A stretch of DNA of 29,015 nucleotides from UMGS1696 sp963642885 (lineage in GTDB: Bacteria > Bacillota > Clostridia > Oscillospirales > CAG-272), in the NCBI GenBank assembly GCA_963642885.1, contig CAVIJI010000028.1:1-29015 (forward strand), in the 5' to 3' direction. The position numbers and the translations under genes were made by a program. Under the pieces are notes generated by a model. It worked only from the letters and a program-made list of their open reading frames with translations. It was not told where the DNA came from and searched no databases. This document shows positions 1-7,856 of the stretch, piece after piece (the stretch's first letter is position 1; each line of letters starts with the position of its first letter).

Positions 1-27
1 CCGTATGTGGGAAAAAACCCGCATATA

Positions 28-56
28 ATTATATAACAAACGAAATATTTTGTCAA
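28..56 (-). promoter_or_regulatory. Consensus sigma-A promoter firing off the left edge
   Basis: On the minus strand a perfect TTGACA (51-56) is followed after exactly 17 bases by a perfect TATAAT (28-33). Transcription would start near position 21 and leave the window, so the gene it serves is not visible. The terminator at 93-160 lies just upstream, which fits a boundary between two minus-strand transcription units. Confidence 0.8.
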
Positions 57-92
57 GACACAGTAAATGTCGAATTGACGTTATCAAAATAC

Positions 93-160
93 AAGGGCGG
101 TAAACCAACAAAAGCCGAAGAATCTTCTCCGGCTTTTTGTTATGCCCCAAACCCGCCCTT
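93..160 (-). terminator. Nested palindrome acting as terminator
   Basis: The outer arms AAGGGCGG (93-100) and CCGCCCTT (153-160) are perfectly complementary. Inside them a second stem pairs AAAAGCCG with CGGCTTTT and continues after one mismatch, with T runs on both strands. It sits about 185 bases past the stop of the DIP1984-family gene and before the next leftward promoter. An intrinsic terminator for the 346-2209 operon is the simplest reading. The outer arms are more than a terminator needs. Confidence 0.6.
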
Positions 161-345
161 ACATTACGTCAGTGTTCGGTAAAAAAATTAAAAATATAAA
201 GATGCACATGTAAAACTAATGAGATAAGTGTAATATAGGGATTTAAACCCCGCACGTTCTCCGTTTGTGCCGTCAATAAATAATGCTTATAACCTCAAGC
301 ATCAAAGGGCAACACTCGCTCGTAAAGTTACTCACAAACTATGGC

Positions 346-801
346 TTAATCAATCAAATCAGTATTCCAATTTAAACCCTGGATACGAGTGTCGAGTTCT
401 CGGAGCTGTTTTGATATTGCATCTACTTGCTTTTGACATTCTGATACGGAAACAGTGCTTTTTACTATGATTTCGCTCCCTCTTCCGCGTATGCATTTTT
501 GGCTGGCTATTCTCAGAAAGTCGCGAATTACATCATTCTTTTGAGCGAGACAATCACGTAGAGCAAGCATTTCGGTTATTGTCATTCCATGTGATTGCGT
601 AACTGCGTTTGTAAGATTTATTTTTGAAATAAGCTCGCAAAGCCGTGTTTCAAGTTTGTCAAGTTCGGCAATAAGCTCTTCGGGTTTTTCTGATGGTTCT
701 TCTCCCTCCTGAACTAACGCATTATTCGACAGTCTTTCACGCAGCTGCTCTATACGCTTCTGTATATCCGCTCTTTCGATAAGAGCTTCTGCTATTTTCA
801 T
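346..801 (-). CDS. DIP1984 family protein
   Basis: A 151-residue soluble protein recognised as DIP1984 family (septicolysin-like; PF20935 from memory). Members are short, helical and of unsettled function; the septicolysin name is historical and does not establish a toxin here. The sequence is mostly charged helices likely to form coiled coils: the start (MKIAEALIERADIQKRI) and residues around 35-65 have the heptad look typical of the family. The length matches the family and there is no signal peptide. It is the last gene of a three-gene minus-strand operon, 18 bases after the YfcE-like gene, with a weak GGCGG-type ribosome binding site. Family call firm, function unknown. Confidence 0.8.
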   Translation of the reverse strand: MKIAEALIERADIQKRIEQLRERLSNNALVQEGEEPSEKPEELIAELDKLETRLCELISKINLTNAVTQSHGMTITEMLALRDCLAQKNDVIRDFLRIASQKCIRGRGSEIIVKSTVSVSECQKQVDAISKQLRELDTRIQGLNWNTDLID

Positions 802-819
802 CTGTATACGCCGCCTATA

Positions 820-1344
820 TCATAAAGTATATATCTCGTTGGTTTCGATATCGATCCATTTAAAATCACCGTTTTCGTAAATCAACGCGGAATGTTTTGT
901 GAAATTTTTAGGTATTGATACCGAGCCCGGATTGATATATCTTACATTGTTATTCGTGAAATCGTGCGGGATATGAGTATGACCTGTGATATATACATCT
1001 CCCTCATGGAATTTCGGCTCGCTTCTGTGTCCGTGAGACAGGTAAATAGTCCTATTATCTGCAAATAATACTCCGTAATCAGAAGTTACGGTAAAGTCAA
1101 GCATCAAGCTGTCAACTTCCGCTTCGCAATTTCCACGTACGGCAATAATATCGGAAGAATAACGGTTGAGCATTTCCGCGACCTCTTTAGGCGCATATTC
1201 ACGCGGTAAATCATTTCTGGGTCCGTGGTAAAGAATATCTCCGAGAAGTATTAACTTATCGGCTTTTGATTCATCGTACCTTTGAAGCATGATTTTCGCA
1301 TAATAAGCCGAGCCGTGAATGTCCGAAGCAATAAATAATTTCAT
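820..1344 (-). CDS. yfcE: YfcE-like metallophosphoesterase
   Basis: A 174-residue cytoplasmic calcineurin-like phosphoesterase of the YfcE/MJ0936 type, a small two-metal phosphodiesterase whose natural substrate is unclear. The metal ligands are all present: D8 and H10 in SDIHG, D36 in LLGD, N72 in RGNCE, H104 and H106 in LSHGH, and GHTH at 121-124. The length is right for the family. The start lies five bases from the stop of the upstream isomerase, and its AGGT ribosome binding site lies within the end of that gene, so the two are probably translationally coupled. The enzyme family is certain; the link to sugar phosphates is only inferred from the neighbour. Confidence 0.88.
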   Translation of the reverse strand: MKLFIASDIHGSAYYAKIMLQRYDESKADKLILLGDILYHGPRNDLPREYAPKEVAEMLNRYSSDIIAVRGNCEAEVDSLMLDFTVTSDYGVLFADNRTIYLSHGHRSEPKFHEGDVYITGHTHIPHDFTNNNVRYINPGSVSIPKNFTKHSALIYENGDFKWIDIETNEIYTL

Positions 1345-1348
1345 AAAA

Positions 1349-2209
1349 TCAACCTAAATTATATTTCTGAATTTTCTCTTTAAGGAAATTAACAGCCAAA
1401 GCTATATCCTTTTCGGGAGTATCGCCAACTTCACGTTCGATTGTAAGGAATCCGTTATATCCGGTAGCGGCGAGAGCAGGGAGGTATATATCAAAGTTAA
1501 CATCTCCCTCTCCGAGAGGAAGTTCAAGATACTTCATACCCATATCGGCAAGTGCCTGATGTTCTTTTGCTTCTTCACCGACACTGATTTTCTCGGCGAT
1601 TTTCTTTTTAAGCATGATACCGTCTTTAGCATGTGTATGAACAACATACTTACCAATGTATTTGAGTGCATTTTCAGGTCTGTCATCAACACACATAACA
1701 AGGTTTGCGGGGTCGAAGTTAACTCTTACACCACCTGCACCGAGAGAATCAAGGAATTCACCGAGAACACAGCCGGGTTCGGGACCGGTCTCAACTGCGA
1801 AAGCCGCACCTACCGAGTCGGCATATTCGGCAAGCTCACGGCAAGCCTTACGCATGATCTCTTTTGTTTCGTTTTCTTCTACCGGAACTGTACCGATGTG
1901 GGTTGTTACGATATTGCATTCAAGCTTCTTTGCAAGATCGAGAACTCTTTTGGATTTTTCAACGTAGATTTTATTCTCTTCCGCATTCATAAATCCGTGT
2001 CCGAAGTCACCGCAAAGTGCAGAAAAAACAAGACCATTTGACTTTACTATGTCAAGAGCTTCCTTGATTTTTTCTTCTGTCATTTGTTCGGCACCGAGTT
2101 CACCGCCTGTTGCATATGCCTGAATACCTTCGATTCCGAGAGATGCCGCCTTTTCAACACCCTTTCTGAATCCTAATCTGAAAGATTCGACCATTGCTCC
2201 GATTTTCAT
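1349..2209 (-). CDS. Sugar phosphate isomerase/epimerase (TIM barrel)
   Basis: A 286-residue member of the xylose-isomerase-like TIM-barrel family (AP_endonuc_2, PF01261), a group of cytoplasmic metal-dependent isomerases and epimerases acting on sugars, sugar phosphates or inositols. The expected ligand positions are visible: E140 in VETGPEPG, D166 in NFDPAN, H191/H193 in VVHTHAKDG and E258 in TIERE. The start has a strong AGGAGG site. It heads a minus-strand operon with the phosphodiesterase and the DIP1984 protein. The substrate cannot be told from sequence. There is only a weak hairpin (2252-2272) between it and dnaI, so read-through from the dCMP deaminase operon is possible. Confidence 0.85.
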   Translation of the reverse strand: MKIGAMVESFRLGFRKGVEKAASLGIEGIQAYATGGELGAEQMTEEKIKEALDIVKSNGLVFSALCGDFGHGFMNAEENKIYVEKSKRVLDLAKKLECNIVTTHIGTVPVEENETKEIMRKACRELAEYADSVGAAFAVETGPEPGCVLGEFLDSLGAGGVRVNFDPANLVMCVDDRPENALKYIGKYVVHTHAKDGIMLKKKIAEKISVGEEAKEHQALADMGMKYLELPLGEGDVNFDIYLPALAATGYNGFLTIEREVGDTPEKDIALAVNFLKEKIQKYNLG

Positions 2210-2326
2210 TAGAAATCCTCCTGTTTGTAAATAGTTTTAAGTTATATTTTCAGGATGTGTCGGATAAACATCCCAATCCTTGATTTAATAGATTTTCACA
2301 CAAAAACAGCGTAAATCAGCGATTTC

Positions 2327-3301
2327 TTAATTAATGCTTTGCCTAATTTTTTGCTCTCTGATATCAGATCCGCAAAATACCAAAGGTTTATAAACACCGA
2401 ATATTCTGCTGATTATTCTATCCGAATAGCGTTTTCTGAGCTCGTCTTTTTGTAAATTAGTGCTTATAATAGTCGACTTATGCTGTATCAGCCGCATGTT
2501 TATTACGTTGTATAAGCAGGATATGATAAAAGCATTCGTCATCTCGCAACCGAGATCATCAATAAGCAACAAATCACATTCTATGTATTTATCAAATTCG
2601 TAATCCGAATCATTGGCACTGTTACGCCCGAATTTTTTTTCTTCATAGTCCGAAAACAATGTCAGAGCGGATTCGTATATGACATAGTATCCGTTTTCGA
2701 TAACTTTCTGTGCCACGGCAGAGGAGAGATGAGTTTTACCGAGTCCAGTAGCACCCATAAAAATGAAATTGTCAAATTTATCGATTGAAAATTCATCTGC
2801 GAAATTTTCCAGTATATGTAAGTTTTTTTCGATGAATATACGGTCTTTACCTTTGTAATAGTCAAGCGAAAAAGTATCAAAGGTTTGCGTCGAAATAAGC
2901 GAATACAATCCGGAGTTTTTCAACGTTTCCGAAACTATTTCCTTTTTCAGACAATCGCAAATGTTTATTCCGACATATCCGGTATCGGAACACTTATCAC
3001 AGTGATATTTTATATCACAATAATCATGAACGTATCCATGTTCAACAAGAAATTGTTTTTTTAGTGAAAAAAACTTCTCGTATTCGCGCCGTGTTTCATC
3101 GATACTTTCGCTTTCGAGCTTTTTACCGAGAGATGCCGCCATTATTCTCGGGCCGGTAAAAGCAAGCTGTTGAATAATTCCGTTAAACTCAGGATAAACG
3201 GAAGAAACCTCTTTTATATGCTTTTCATATAATAAAATACTGCTGTTTCTGTGAGCGGCAATTGTATCCTTTGCGCGCCTGATATTTTCTCGTCTTCCCA
3301 T
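2327..3301 (-). CDS. dnaI: Helicase loader, DnaC/DnaI-type AAA+ ATPase
   Basis: A 324-residue protein that by family loads the replicative helicase DnaB/DnaC at origins or stalled forks. The N-terminal part carries a Cys cluster (C95, C101, C104, C115, C117) like the zinc-binding region of Bacillus DnaI. The C-terminal half is an AAA+ ATPase with Walker A GATGLGKTH (183-191) and Walker B LLLIDD (244-249). The C terminus ends soon after the sensor/arginine-finger region (SDRIISRIFG). It starts 6 bases after dnaD, so the two replication-initiation genes are coupled. Gene symbol given by analogy with Bacillus; DnaC-like would be equally fair. Confidence 0.88.
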   Translation of the reverse strand: MGRRENIRRAKDTIAAHRNSSILLYEKHIKEVSSVYPEFNGIIQQLAFTGPRIMAASLGKKLESESIDETRREYEKFFSLKKQFLVEHGYVHDYCDIKYHCDKCSDTGYVGINICDCLKKEIVSETLKNSGLYSLISTQTFDTFSLDYYKGKDRIFIEKNLHILENFADEFSIDKFDNFIFMGATGLGKTHLSSAVAQKVIENGYYVIYESALTLFSDYEEKKFGRNSANDSDYEFDKYIECDLLLIDDLGCEMTNAFIISCLYNVINMRLIQHKSTIISTNLQKDELRKRYSDRIISRIFGVYKPLVFCGSDIREQKIRQSIN

Positions 3302-3307
3302 ACAATC

Positions 3308-4267
3308 CTATTTTTTATCATTATAAGAACGTAGAAGAGCAGCTTCGTAAAAATCACTTGTCGAAAAGCTTGATTGTTGTGAAGATGCATCTTTTTTCTT
3401 TTGTCTTTCTGCTTCTGCTGCTTCAATATCATCAACAGTAGTATAACCTGCAGTGAACCAATTGTCAAGTATTGCATTGGCATATTTTAAACTCGGTTTT
3501 TCTGTTTGCGTAACCGTTCGTTCATATGCGGCTTTTATAATATCTTGGGAAAAATTATATTTGTCATGCCATTTTATAATAAATTCTTTTTCCTTCGGTA
3601 CTAAAGCTCGTTTTCCTAATCCGAAAAGTTCACGTACATATGCTTCGAAGGGTACTCTCTCTTCGATAAGTTTCAACTCATTGTCCAGAGCTTCATAGGT
3701 AACAACATTATTGTCGTAAAAATGTATTGCCAACTGTTCAATATATCTCACAGAAGGCTTTTCAAGTTGTTTGGCATGTGTACACAGCAGGAGTATATAC
3801 TCATCCGATAAAGACAGATGATCGGTAAGTCCTATGATAATCGCTGTTTCCTGAGCGTTGAATACTTTACCGAGTACCTGTTGACATGAATTGATTAATT
3901 CATATGTGTCGCTTCTTTTTTCGATAATATCGCTCATTTCATCAGAGGTATAGCTCGGCAGAGAAGAATGAATCGTAATTACACGTTCAGTTTTTTTAGA
4001 ACCGCTTTTTTCGCTCTTTTTATTGGAATCGCTTTTTTCATCATCGGTTACGACAATACCTGCTTTTATCCATGTTTCAAGAGAACGTTTAAATGTGTTT
4101 TCGGTCATGTCCAGTTTGACGCACATGTCCGCAACATCGAACTGCGGTTCATTGATCACAGATATTAAAACCGAGAGTTCTTCTTTTGTAACTGTCGATA
4201 ACTTTTGCAAAACCGCTTCCGCGGGAAGTGTTATCAGCTTATTTTTATATATTGGAGTTATTTTCAT
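3308..4267 (-). CDS. DnaD/DnaB-domain replication initiation protein
   Basis: A 319-residue DnaD-domain protein; these proteins remodel DNA at the origin and help recruit the DnaI-type loader and the helicase. An N-terminal winged-helix-like region (about 1-75) is followed by a Ser/Lys-rich linker (78-95). Two DnaB_2-type helical domains follow, at roughly 106-190 and 208-272, the second ending in KYANAILDNW (261-270), the YxxxILxxW motif typical of this family. A charged tail (283-297) follows. No clear ribosome binding site precedes the ATG, which is unusual in this window. It sits between tsaD (30 bases) and the helicase loader (6 bases). Whether it is a functional DnaD or DnaB equivalent cannot be decided. 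Confidence 0.85.
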   Translation of the reverse strand: MKITPIYKNKLITLPAEAVLQKLSTVTKEELSVLISVINEPQFDVADMCVKLDMTENTFKRSLETWIKAGIVVTDDEKSDSNKKSEKSGSKKTERVITIHSSLPSYTSDEMSDIIEKRSDTYELINSCQQVLGKVFNAQETAIIIGLTDHLSLSDEYILLLCTHAKQLEKPSVRYIEQLAIHFYDNNVVTYEALDNELKLIEERVPFEAYVRELFGLGKRALVPKEKEFIIKWHDKYNFSQDIIKAAYERTVTQTEKPSLKYANAILDNWFTAGYTTVDDIEAAEAERQKKKDASSQQSSFSTSDFYEAALLRSYNDKK

Positions 4268-4297
4268 AAATTAAAATTTGTTCTATGTACCGGAAAT

Positions 4298-5377
4298 TTA
4301 CTGCTTTTTAATAGTGTTAAGATATTTTAACGCATCGTCGTCGGACGCATATGCGTCAAGATTAATATCCGCGAATATATTGTTGATGTACATATGATAA
4401 GCACGTGCACCTATCATTGCGGCATTGTCACCGCAAAGTGAATGGGATGGAACAACAAATTTGACGTTCATTTTGTCGCACATCGCAGCAACTGCACTGC
4501 GCAGATGAGAATTTGCCGCTACCCCACCTGCCATAACAAGTGTATTCATTCCCGTAGCTTGTAAAGCATCGGATAACTTTTTTGTAATTCCGGAGCAAAC
4601 GGAATTGGTAAAAGCACCTGCCACATCGCACTTAACGCTGTGAGGTAAATCATCGCCATTAATCTTCTGCTTTTCATTGTGCACATAGTTAATAACGGCT
4701 GTTTTTAATCCGCTGAATGAAAAATCAAAGGTATTATCATTAACCGCAGGGGAGGGAAAAGTCAAAGCACCTTTTTGATTATAATCGAATAATTCGTACG
4801 CTTCGCCGGCAAGCTTGTCCATTGCCGCACCTCCTGGATAAGGTAATCCCATGACACGTCCTACTTTATCAAACGCTTCTCCGCAAGCATCATCGCGTGT
4901 GCTTCCGATTTCGATAAAATCAACATAGTCGAGCACTTTATAAAGTGATGTATGTCCTCCGGACACGGCTAAAGCGAGAAACGGCGGTTTCAGTGTAGGA
5001 TTCTCTATGTATGCCGCAGACAAATGACCTTCAATATGTTGAACGGGAATAATCCTACAGTTTAATCGGGAACCTAACGCCTTTACAAAATTAACGCCAA
5101 CCAGAAGCGGACCGATAAGTCCCGGAGCAAAAGTTACGGCAACCGCATTTATGTCGGCAAGAGAAATACCGGCTTTATTTACAGCTTCGTGGGAAATAGA
5201 TGAAATAACCTCACAATGTGCTCTGCTGGCTATTTCGGGAACAACACCACCGTATACGGCATGAGTTGCGATTTGAGATGCAACTATATTTGATAAAACA
5301 CTAATTTCGCCATCATGCGCATGTATTACAGCGGCAGACGTTTCATCGCAGGAACTTTCTATTGCAAAAATATACAT
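4298..5377 (-). CDS. tsaD: tRNA N6-adenosine threonylcarbamoyltransferase TsaD
   Basis: A 359-residue enzyme that transfers the threonylcarbamoyl group to A37 of ANN-decoding tRNAs, making t6A with TsaB and TsaE. It has the ASKHA-type opening IESSCDETSAAV, GVVPEIASRAH (44-54), the metal-binding HIEGH (H114, H118), the SGGHTSLY segment near 139-146 and CGDNAAMIG (315-323). Length is normal. An AGAGG-type site precedes the ATG. It follows rimI by 18 bases, a classic pairing; tsaB and tsaE, often adjacent in other Firmicutes, are not in this window, so they must be elsewhere. Confidence 0.97.
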   Translation of the reverse strand: MYIFAIESSCDETSAAVIHAHDGEISVLSNIVASQIATHAVYGGVVPEIASRAHCEVISSISHEAVNKAGISLADINAVAVTFAPGLIGPLLVGVNFVKALGSRLNCRIIPVQHIEGHLSAAYIENPTLKPPFLALAVSGGHTSLYKVLDYVDFIEIGSTRDDACGEAFDKVGRVMGLPYPGGAAMDKLAGEAYELFDYNQKGALTFPSPAVNDNTFDFSFSGLKTAVINYVHNEKQKINGDDLPHSVKCDVAGAFTNSVCSGITKKLSDALQATGMNTLVMAGGVAANSHLRSAVAAMCDKMNVKFVVPSHSLCGDNAAMIGARAYHMYINNIFADINLDAYASDDDALKYLNTIKKQ

Positions 5378-5395
5378 ATATACCTCTAATCAGGA

Positions 5396-5833
5396 TCACA
5401 ATGTTTTCAACATAAGTATCGCATCTTCAATCGGGCGACTGTAGTATCTTTTCCTAACACCGATCTTGGTGAATCCGAATTTCTCATATAAACCTCGAGC
5501 GGTAATATTGGATTCACGTACTTCAAGATAGATATTGTTTATTCTTTTTTCTTTTGCATACATAATTGCATGTGACAAAAGCATTTGCCCGTATCCGTTG
5601 TTTCTGTGTGACGGGGTTACCGCAATATTCAGTAATTCAGCCTCATCCTCTACGGTCATAAGACAATAAAATCCGTAAACAGTTTTTCCTTCCGACATAA
5701 TATAGACGGCAATGTTTTTATTATTTAAAGCTTCGGTAAATGCTTTTTCTGACCACGGACAACTGAAGGAAGCATTTTCGATATTTATTATATCTTGAAT
5801 CACCGTTTGTTCTGCTTTGAAAATATCCGCCAT
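5396..5833 (-). CDS. rimI: Ribosomal protein S18 alanine N-acetyltransferase RimI
   Basis: A 145-residue GNAT acetyltransferase. RimI acetylates the N-terminal alanine of ribosomal protein S18, though some RimI homologues have broader targets. The acetyl-CoA binding loop is HRNNGYGQML (76-85), preceded by the beta strand LLNIAVTP; E104 in YLEVRESN and the LYEKFGF segment (115-121) are family hallmarks. Its neighbour tsaD supports the specific RimI assignment over a generic GNAT. The start lies 5 bases past the stop of the lipoprotein gene, indicating a shared transcript. Confidence 0.92.
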   Translation of the reverse strand: MADIFKAEQTVIQDIINIENASFSCPWSEKAFTEALNNKNIAVYIMSEGKTVYGFYCLMTVEDEAELLNIAVTPSHRNNGYGQMLLSHAIMYAKEKRINNIYLEVRESNITARGLYEKFGFTKIGVRKRYYSRPIEDAILMLKTL

Positions 5834-5838
5834 TACAT

Positions 5839-6459
5839 TTAACCTATATAATCAATAAGTGCATCATCTATTCTTACGCTTCTTTTAGTGGTACGATCAT
5901 ATATGAATTTTCCTTCTTCGAATTCACCGTACGTTAAATTGAAATAAATGTGCGGATATTTTTCTTCTGAGTAGAATTTCAATTCATAGGTTTGAATGGA
6001 GTTTACAAGGGGCCATTCTTCATATGTGCCGTTCACGAACAAATCGACAAGATTTGCTATAACGTCAGCGTCTTCGACAGTCGCAACAGAATATGTAATA
6101 GTATCGCCGCCGCATATGTAAATTTTAGTAGGTTCGAGTTCGGACAGTGAAGGGAGCTCAAGTGATGTAGAATAAAAAATCGTAGTAGCACTTCCCGCAT
6201 ATTCCTGAGTCAACCATTCTTTCGGATCGGCGCCTTTTATTTCATATAATATCAAGTCTGTCTTCTTATAATAACCGAATGCTTCTCCTACGGCTACGGG
6301 TTCATAGTTGTTCGGCGCGGGATAGTATTCAAGCTTTTGACTTTTATTAATCATTTTACCGTCTTCATACTTAAAATTAACAAGTGATGCGGAACAAGAA
6401 GTGAGCGGCAAAAGGAATAGAACAAGCACAAGTATGGAACAAATTACTCTTTTCATCAA
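5839..6459 (-). CDS. Hypothetical lipoprotein
   Basis: A 206-residue protein I do not recognise. It begins with a lipoprotein signal: basic MMKR, a leucine/valine-rich stretch and the lipobox LTSC with the lipidated Cys at about residue 22, so it should be anchored outside the membrane. The mature part is mixed alpha/beta with no repeats or obvious catalytic motif. The annotated first codon is TTG with AAGG seven bases upstream; an ATG follows directly at 6456, so the start is uncertain by one codon. It lies 30 bases after the dCMP deaminase gene and 5 bases before rimI, an odd place for a lipoprotein. Confidence 0.72.
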   Translation of the reverse strand: MMKRVICSILVLVLFLLPLTSCSASLVNFKYEDGKMINKSQKLEYYPAPNNYEPVAVGEAFGYYKKTDLILYEIKGADPKEWLTQEYAGSATTIFYSTSLELPSLSELEPTKIYICGGDTITYSVATVEDADVIANLVDLFVNGTYEEWPLVNSIQTYELKFYSEEKYPHIYFNLTYGEFEEGKFIYDRTTKRSVRIDDALIDYIG

Positions 6460-6489
6460 TGTAAAACCTTCGAATTTATAATTAAATCT

Positions 6490-6963
6490 TTAATATCCGT
6501 ATATACCGGATAAGCTGTCGTCATCGTCAATCCAATCCGTTACAGATATTTCACGAAATTCCTGTNNNNNNNNNNCAATACCCGAGTTTATTATAAGCTT
6601 CTTACACATCATACATGAGTTAGTATTAGAAACGATTTCGCCTGTTTTTGGGTCCGTACAACACATGTACAATGAAGCGCCGAGCATGTTTTCTCTTGAA
6701 GCGGCAATTATTGCATTGGCTTCGCTGTGTACGGAACGACATAGCTCATAACGTTCGCCACGCGGAATACCGAGTCTTTCACGGGTACAACTACCAATAT
6801 CGGAACAATTTTTACGCCCACGAGGAGCGCCGTTATAACCTGTAGCGATGATTATATCATTTTTTACGATTATAGCTCCGTAACGTTTACGCATGCATGT
6901 ACTTCTTTCAGAGACAGTCTGCGCGATGTCAAGATAATAATTGTTTTTACTGACACGTTCCAT
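6490..6963 (-). CDS. dCMP deaminase (ComEB-like), with a sequence gap
   Basis: A zinc cytidine/deoxycytidylate deaminase family protein that converts dCMP to dUMP for thymidylate synthesis. The zinc site is HSE (H79, catalytic E81) plus SCMMC (C107, C110). The TGYNGAPRG motif at 41-49 is typical of dCMP deaminases. Ten Ns at 6566-6575 fall just after INSGI, within the strand that should follow (usually GIKxVxY). Ten bases do not keep the frame in whole codons and appear too short for the missing strand and turn, so the real gap is probably longer and the 157-residue length is nominal. It is the first gene of the minus-strand run down to dnaI. Confidence 0.88.
   Translation of the reverse strand: MERVSKNNYYLDIAQTVSERSTCMRKRYGAIIVKNDIIIATGYNGAPRGRKNCSDIGSCTRERLGIPRGERYELCRSVHSEANAIIAASRENMLGASLYMCCTDPKTGEIVSNTNSCMMCKKLIINSGIXXXXQEFREISVTDWIDDDDSLSGIYGY
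6566..6575. other. Assembly gap (10 Ns) inside dCMP deaminase gene
   Basis: Ten undetermined bases. The reading frame is open on both sides and resumes with a sensible C terminus (QEFREISVTDW), so the gene is likely intact and the gap a scaffold join of unknown true size. Confidence 0.95.
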
Positions 6964-6998
6964 ATAAAGCTCTCCATGTACAATATAAACTTTATTTA

Positions 6999-7027
6999 AT
7001 TATATCTATGTATTGTTAATAAATCAA
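6999..7027 (-). promoter_or_regulatory. Promoter of the dCMP deaminase-dnaI operon
   Basis: Minus-strand TTGATT (7022-7027), a 17-base spacer and a perfect TATAAT (6999-7004), about 35 bases before the dCMP deaminase start. It lies between that gene and the terminator of the preceding lipoprotein gene. Confidence 0.7.
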
Positions 7028-7070
7028 GATGTATTGCGAATAAAAGCCGAGGTGTGCGATTTTTAATAAG

Positions 7071-7108
7071 AAAAACTCATCGATTCGGATTATATCCAAA
7101 CCGATGAG
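7071..7108 (-). terminator. Intrinsic terminator of the Glu/Thr-rich lipoprotein gene
   Basis: On the minus strand the arms CTCATCG (7102-7108) and CGATGAG (7076-7082) enclose an inner GGAT/ATCC stem and are followed by TTTTTCTTATT. It begins about 20 bases past the stop at 7131. Confidence 0.8.
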
Positions 7109-7130
7109 AAATAAATCGTAATGAGAAATA

Positions 7131-7622
7131 TTATACATCCATGTTAAATTCGACTTTGTACTCATCGAATGTAATAGAGAAACGGTAGTTACCCGGATCA
7201 ATATCAAATGCAGGCTTAAAAGCTATACCGCAATAGTTATTATCGTCAATCTTCATATCAGGATAGGTGGTATAATCGATAGTTCCTTTGATTGTATACG
7301 CTTCATCTTCTGCTACAACACCGACATTAAGTACAGTATTTTCGTCATACCAAACATCTTGTTCGGTAAAGTAAAGTACGAAAACGCCGTTTTCATATAC
7401 GGGATCTTTTGCTAAATTCAAAATTTCGAAATCGATGACTTCAACATCAACCGGTTCGGGTATAGTAGTTTCGGTTTCGGTTTCTGTCTCTGTCTCGACA
7501 ATCTCGGTTTCAGTGCTTTCGGTACTTGTTTCCGTTTCGATTTCACTATCGCTCGAAGAACAAGCAGAAAGGGAAGCGATTGCCAACGCTACGGTCAAAA
7601 GCGAAATAATATATTTTTTCAT
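7131..7622 (-). CDS. Hypothetical lipoprotein with Glu-Thr repeat linker
   Basis: About 163 residues, function unknown. The start is taken at the ATG at 7622 because AGGAG lies 7 bases upstream and a lipoprotein signal follows at once (MKKYIISLL); a longer frame to 7646 lacks such support. The signal ends in the lipobox LSAC with the lipidated Cys at about residue 21. Then comes a low-complexity linker of Ser, Glu and Thr including ETETETETE, which probably holds the folded part away from the membrane. The remaining 100 residues look like a beta-sandwich domain (alternating hydrophobic strands such as VFVLYF and YRFSITF). An extended -10 (TGC then TATACT, 7677-7682) lies upstream. It is monocistronic. 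Confidence 0.75.
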   Translation of the reverse strand: MKKYIISLLTVALAIASLSACSSSDSEIETETSTESTETEIVETETETETETTIPEPVDVEVIDFEILNLAKDPVYENGVFVLYFTEQDVWYDENTVLNVGVVAEDEAYTIKGTIDYTTYPDMKIDDNNYCGIAFKPAFDIDPGNYRFSITFDEYKVEFNMDV

Positions 7623-7816
7623 AGTAACACTCCTGTTCGAAATCAAAATCTGTGCCTCATGAGTTTAAACATGTTTAGTATAGCACATAAAACGATAGAC
7701 TTTTATATGATTTTATTAATTTTCGGTAACACCGCAAATCATACGCTTTTGACTCGTATACTAAGAAACGGGAGCTTATGCATAACACGGTGTAAATAAT
7801 GAAAACAGAAAAACAA

Positions 7817-7852
7817 AAAGCACATCTTTCGTTAACCAAAGGATGTGCTTTG
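7817..7852 (-). terminator. Terminator of tRNA-Gln
   Basis: Perfect ten-base arms AAAGCACATC and GATGTGCTTT (7818-7827 and 7842-7851), with extra T/A pairs towards the loop, followed on the minus strand by TTTTTGTTTTT. It starts within a few bases of the tRNA 3' end. Confidence 0.88.
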
Positions 7853-7856
7853 TTAC

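Larger units (their letters stand above)
1..345. other. Intergenic region without a gene
   Basis: No reading frame here looks like a protein. The stretch lies downstream of the minus-strand operon ending at 346. It holds a nested palindrome/terminator (93-160) and a consensus minus-strand promoter (28-56) directed off the left edge. A short hairpin at 4-23 (arms ATGTGGG and CCCGCAT, loop of As) lies just past the predicted start of that transcript. Positions 160-345 are AT-rich and I see nothing else I can support there. Confidence 0.6.

Noticed and set aside
236..265. GGGATTTAAACCCC resembling a tRNA T arm
   Set aside because: No acceptor, D or anticodon arm can be formed around it on either strand.
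267..470. Short plus-strand frame overlapping the end of the DIP1984-family gene
   Set aside because: Low-complexity, no ribosome binding site, no likeness to a known protein.
1559..2041. Plus-strand open frames opposite the sugar isomerase gene
   Set aside because: The minus-strand isomerase is clearly the coding frame, with all metal ligands in place.
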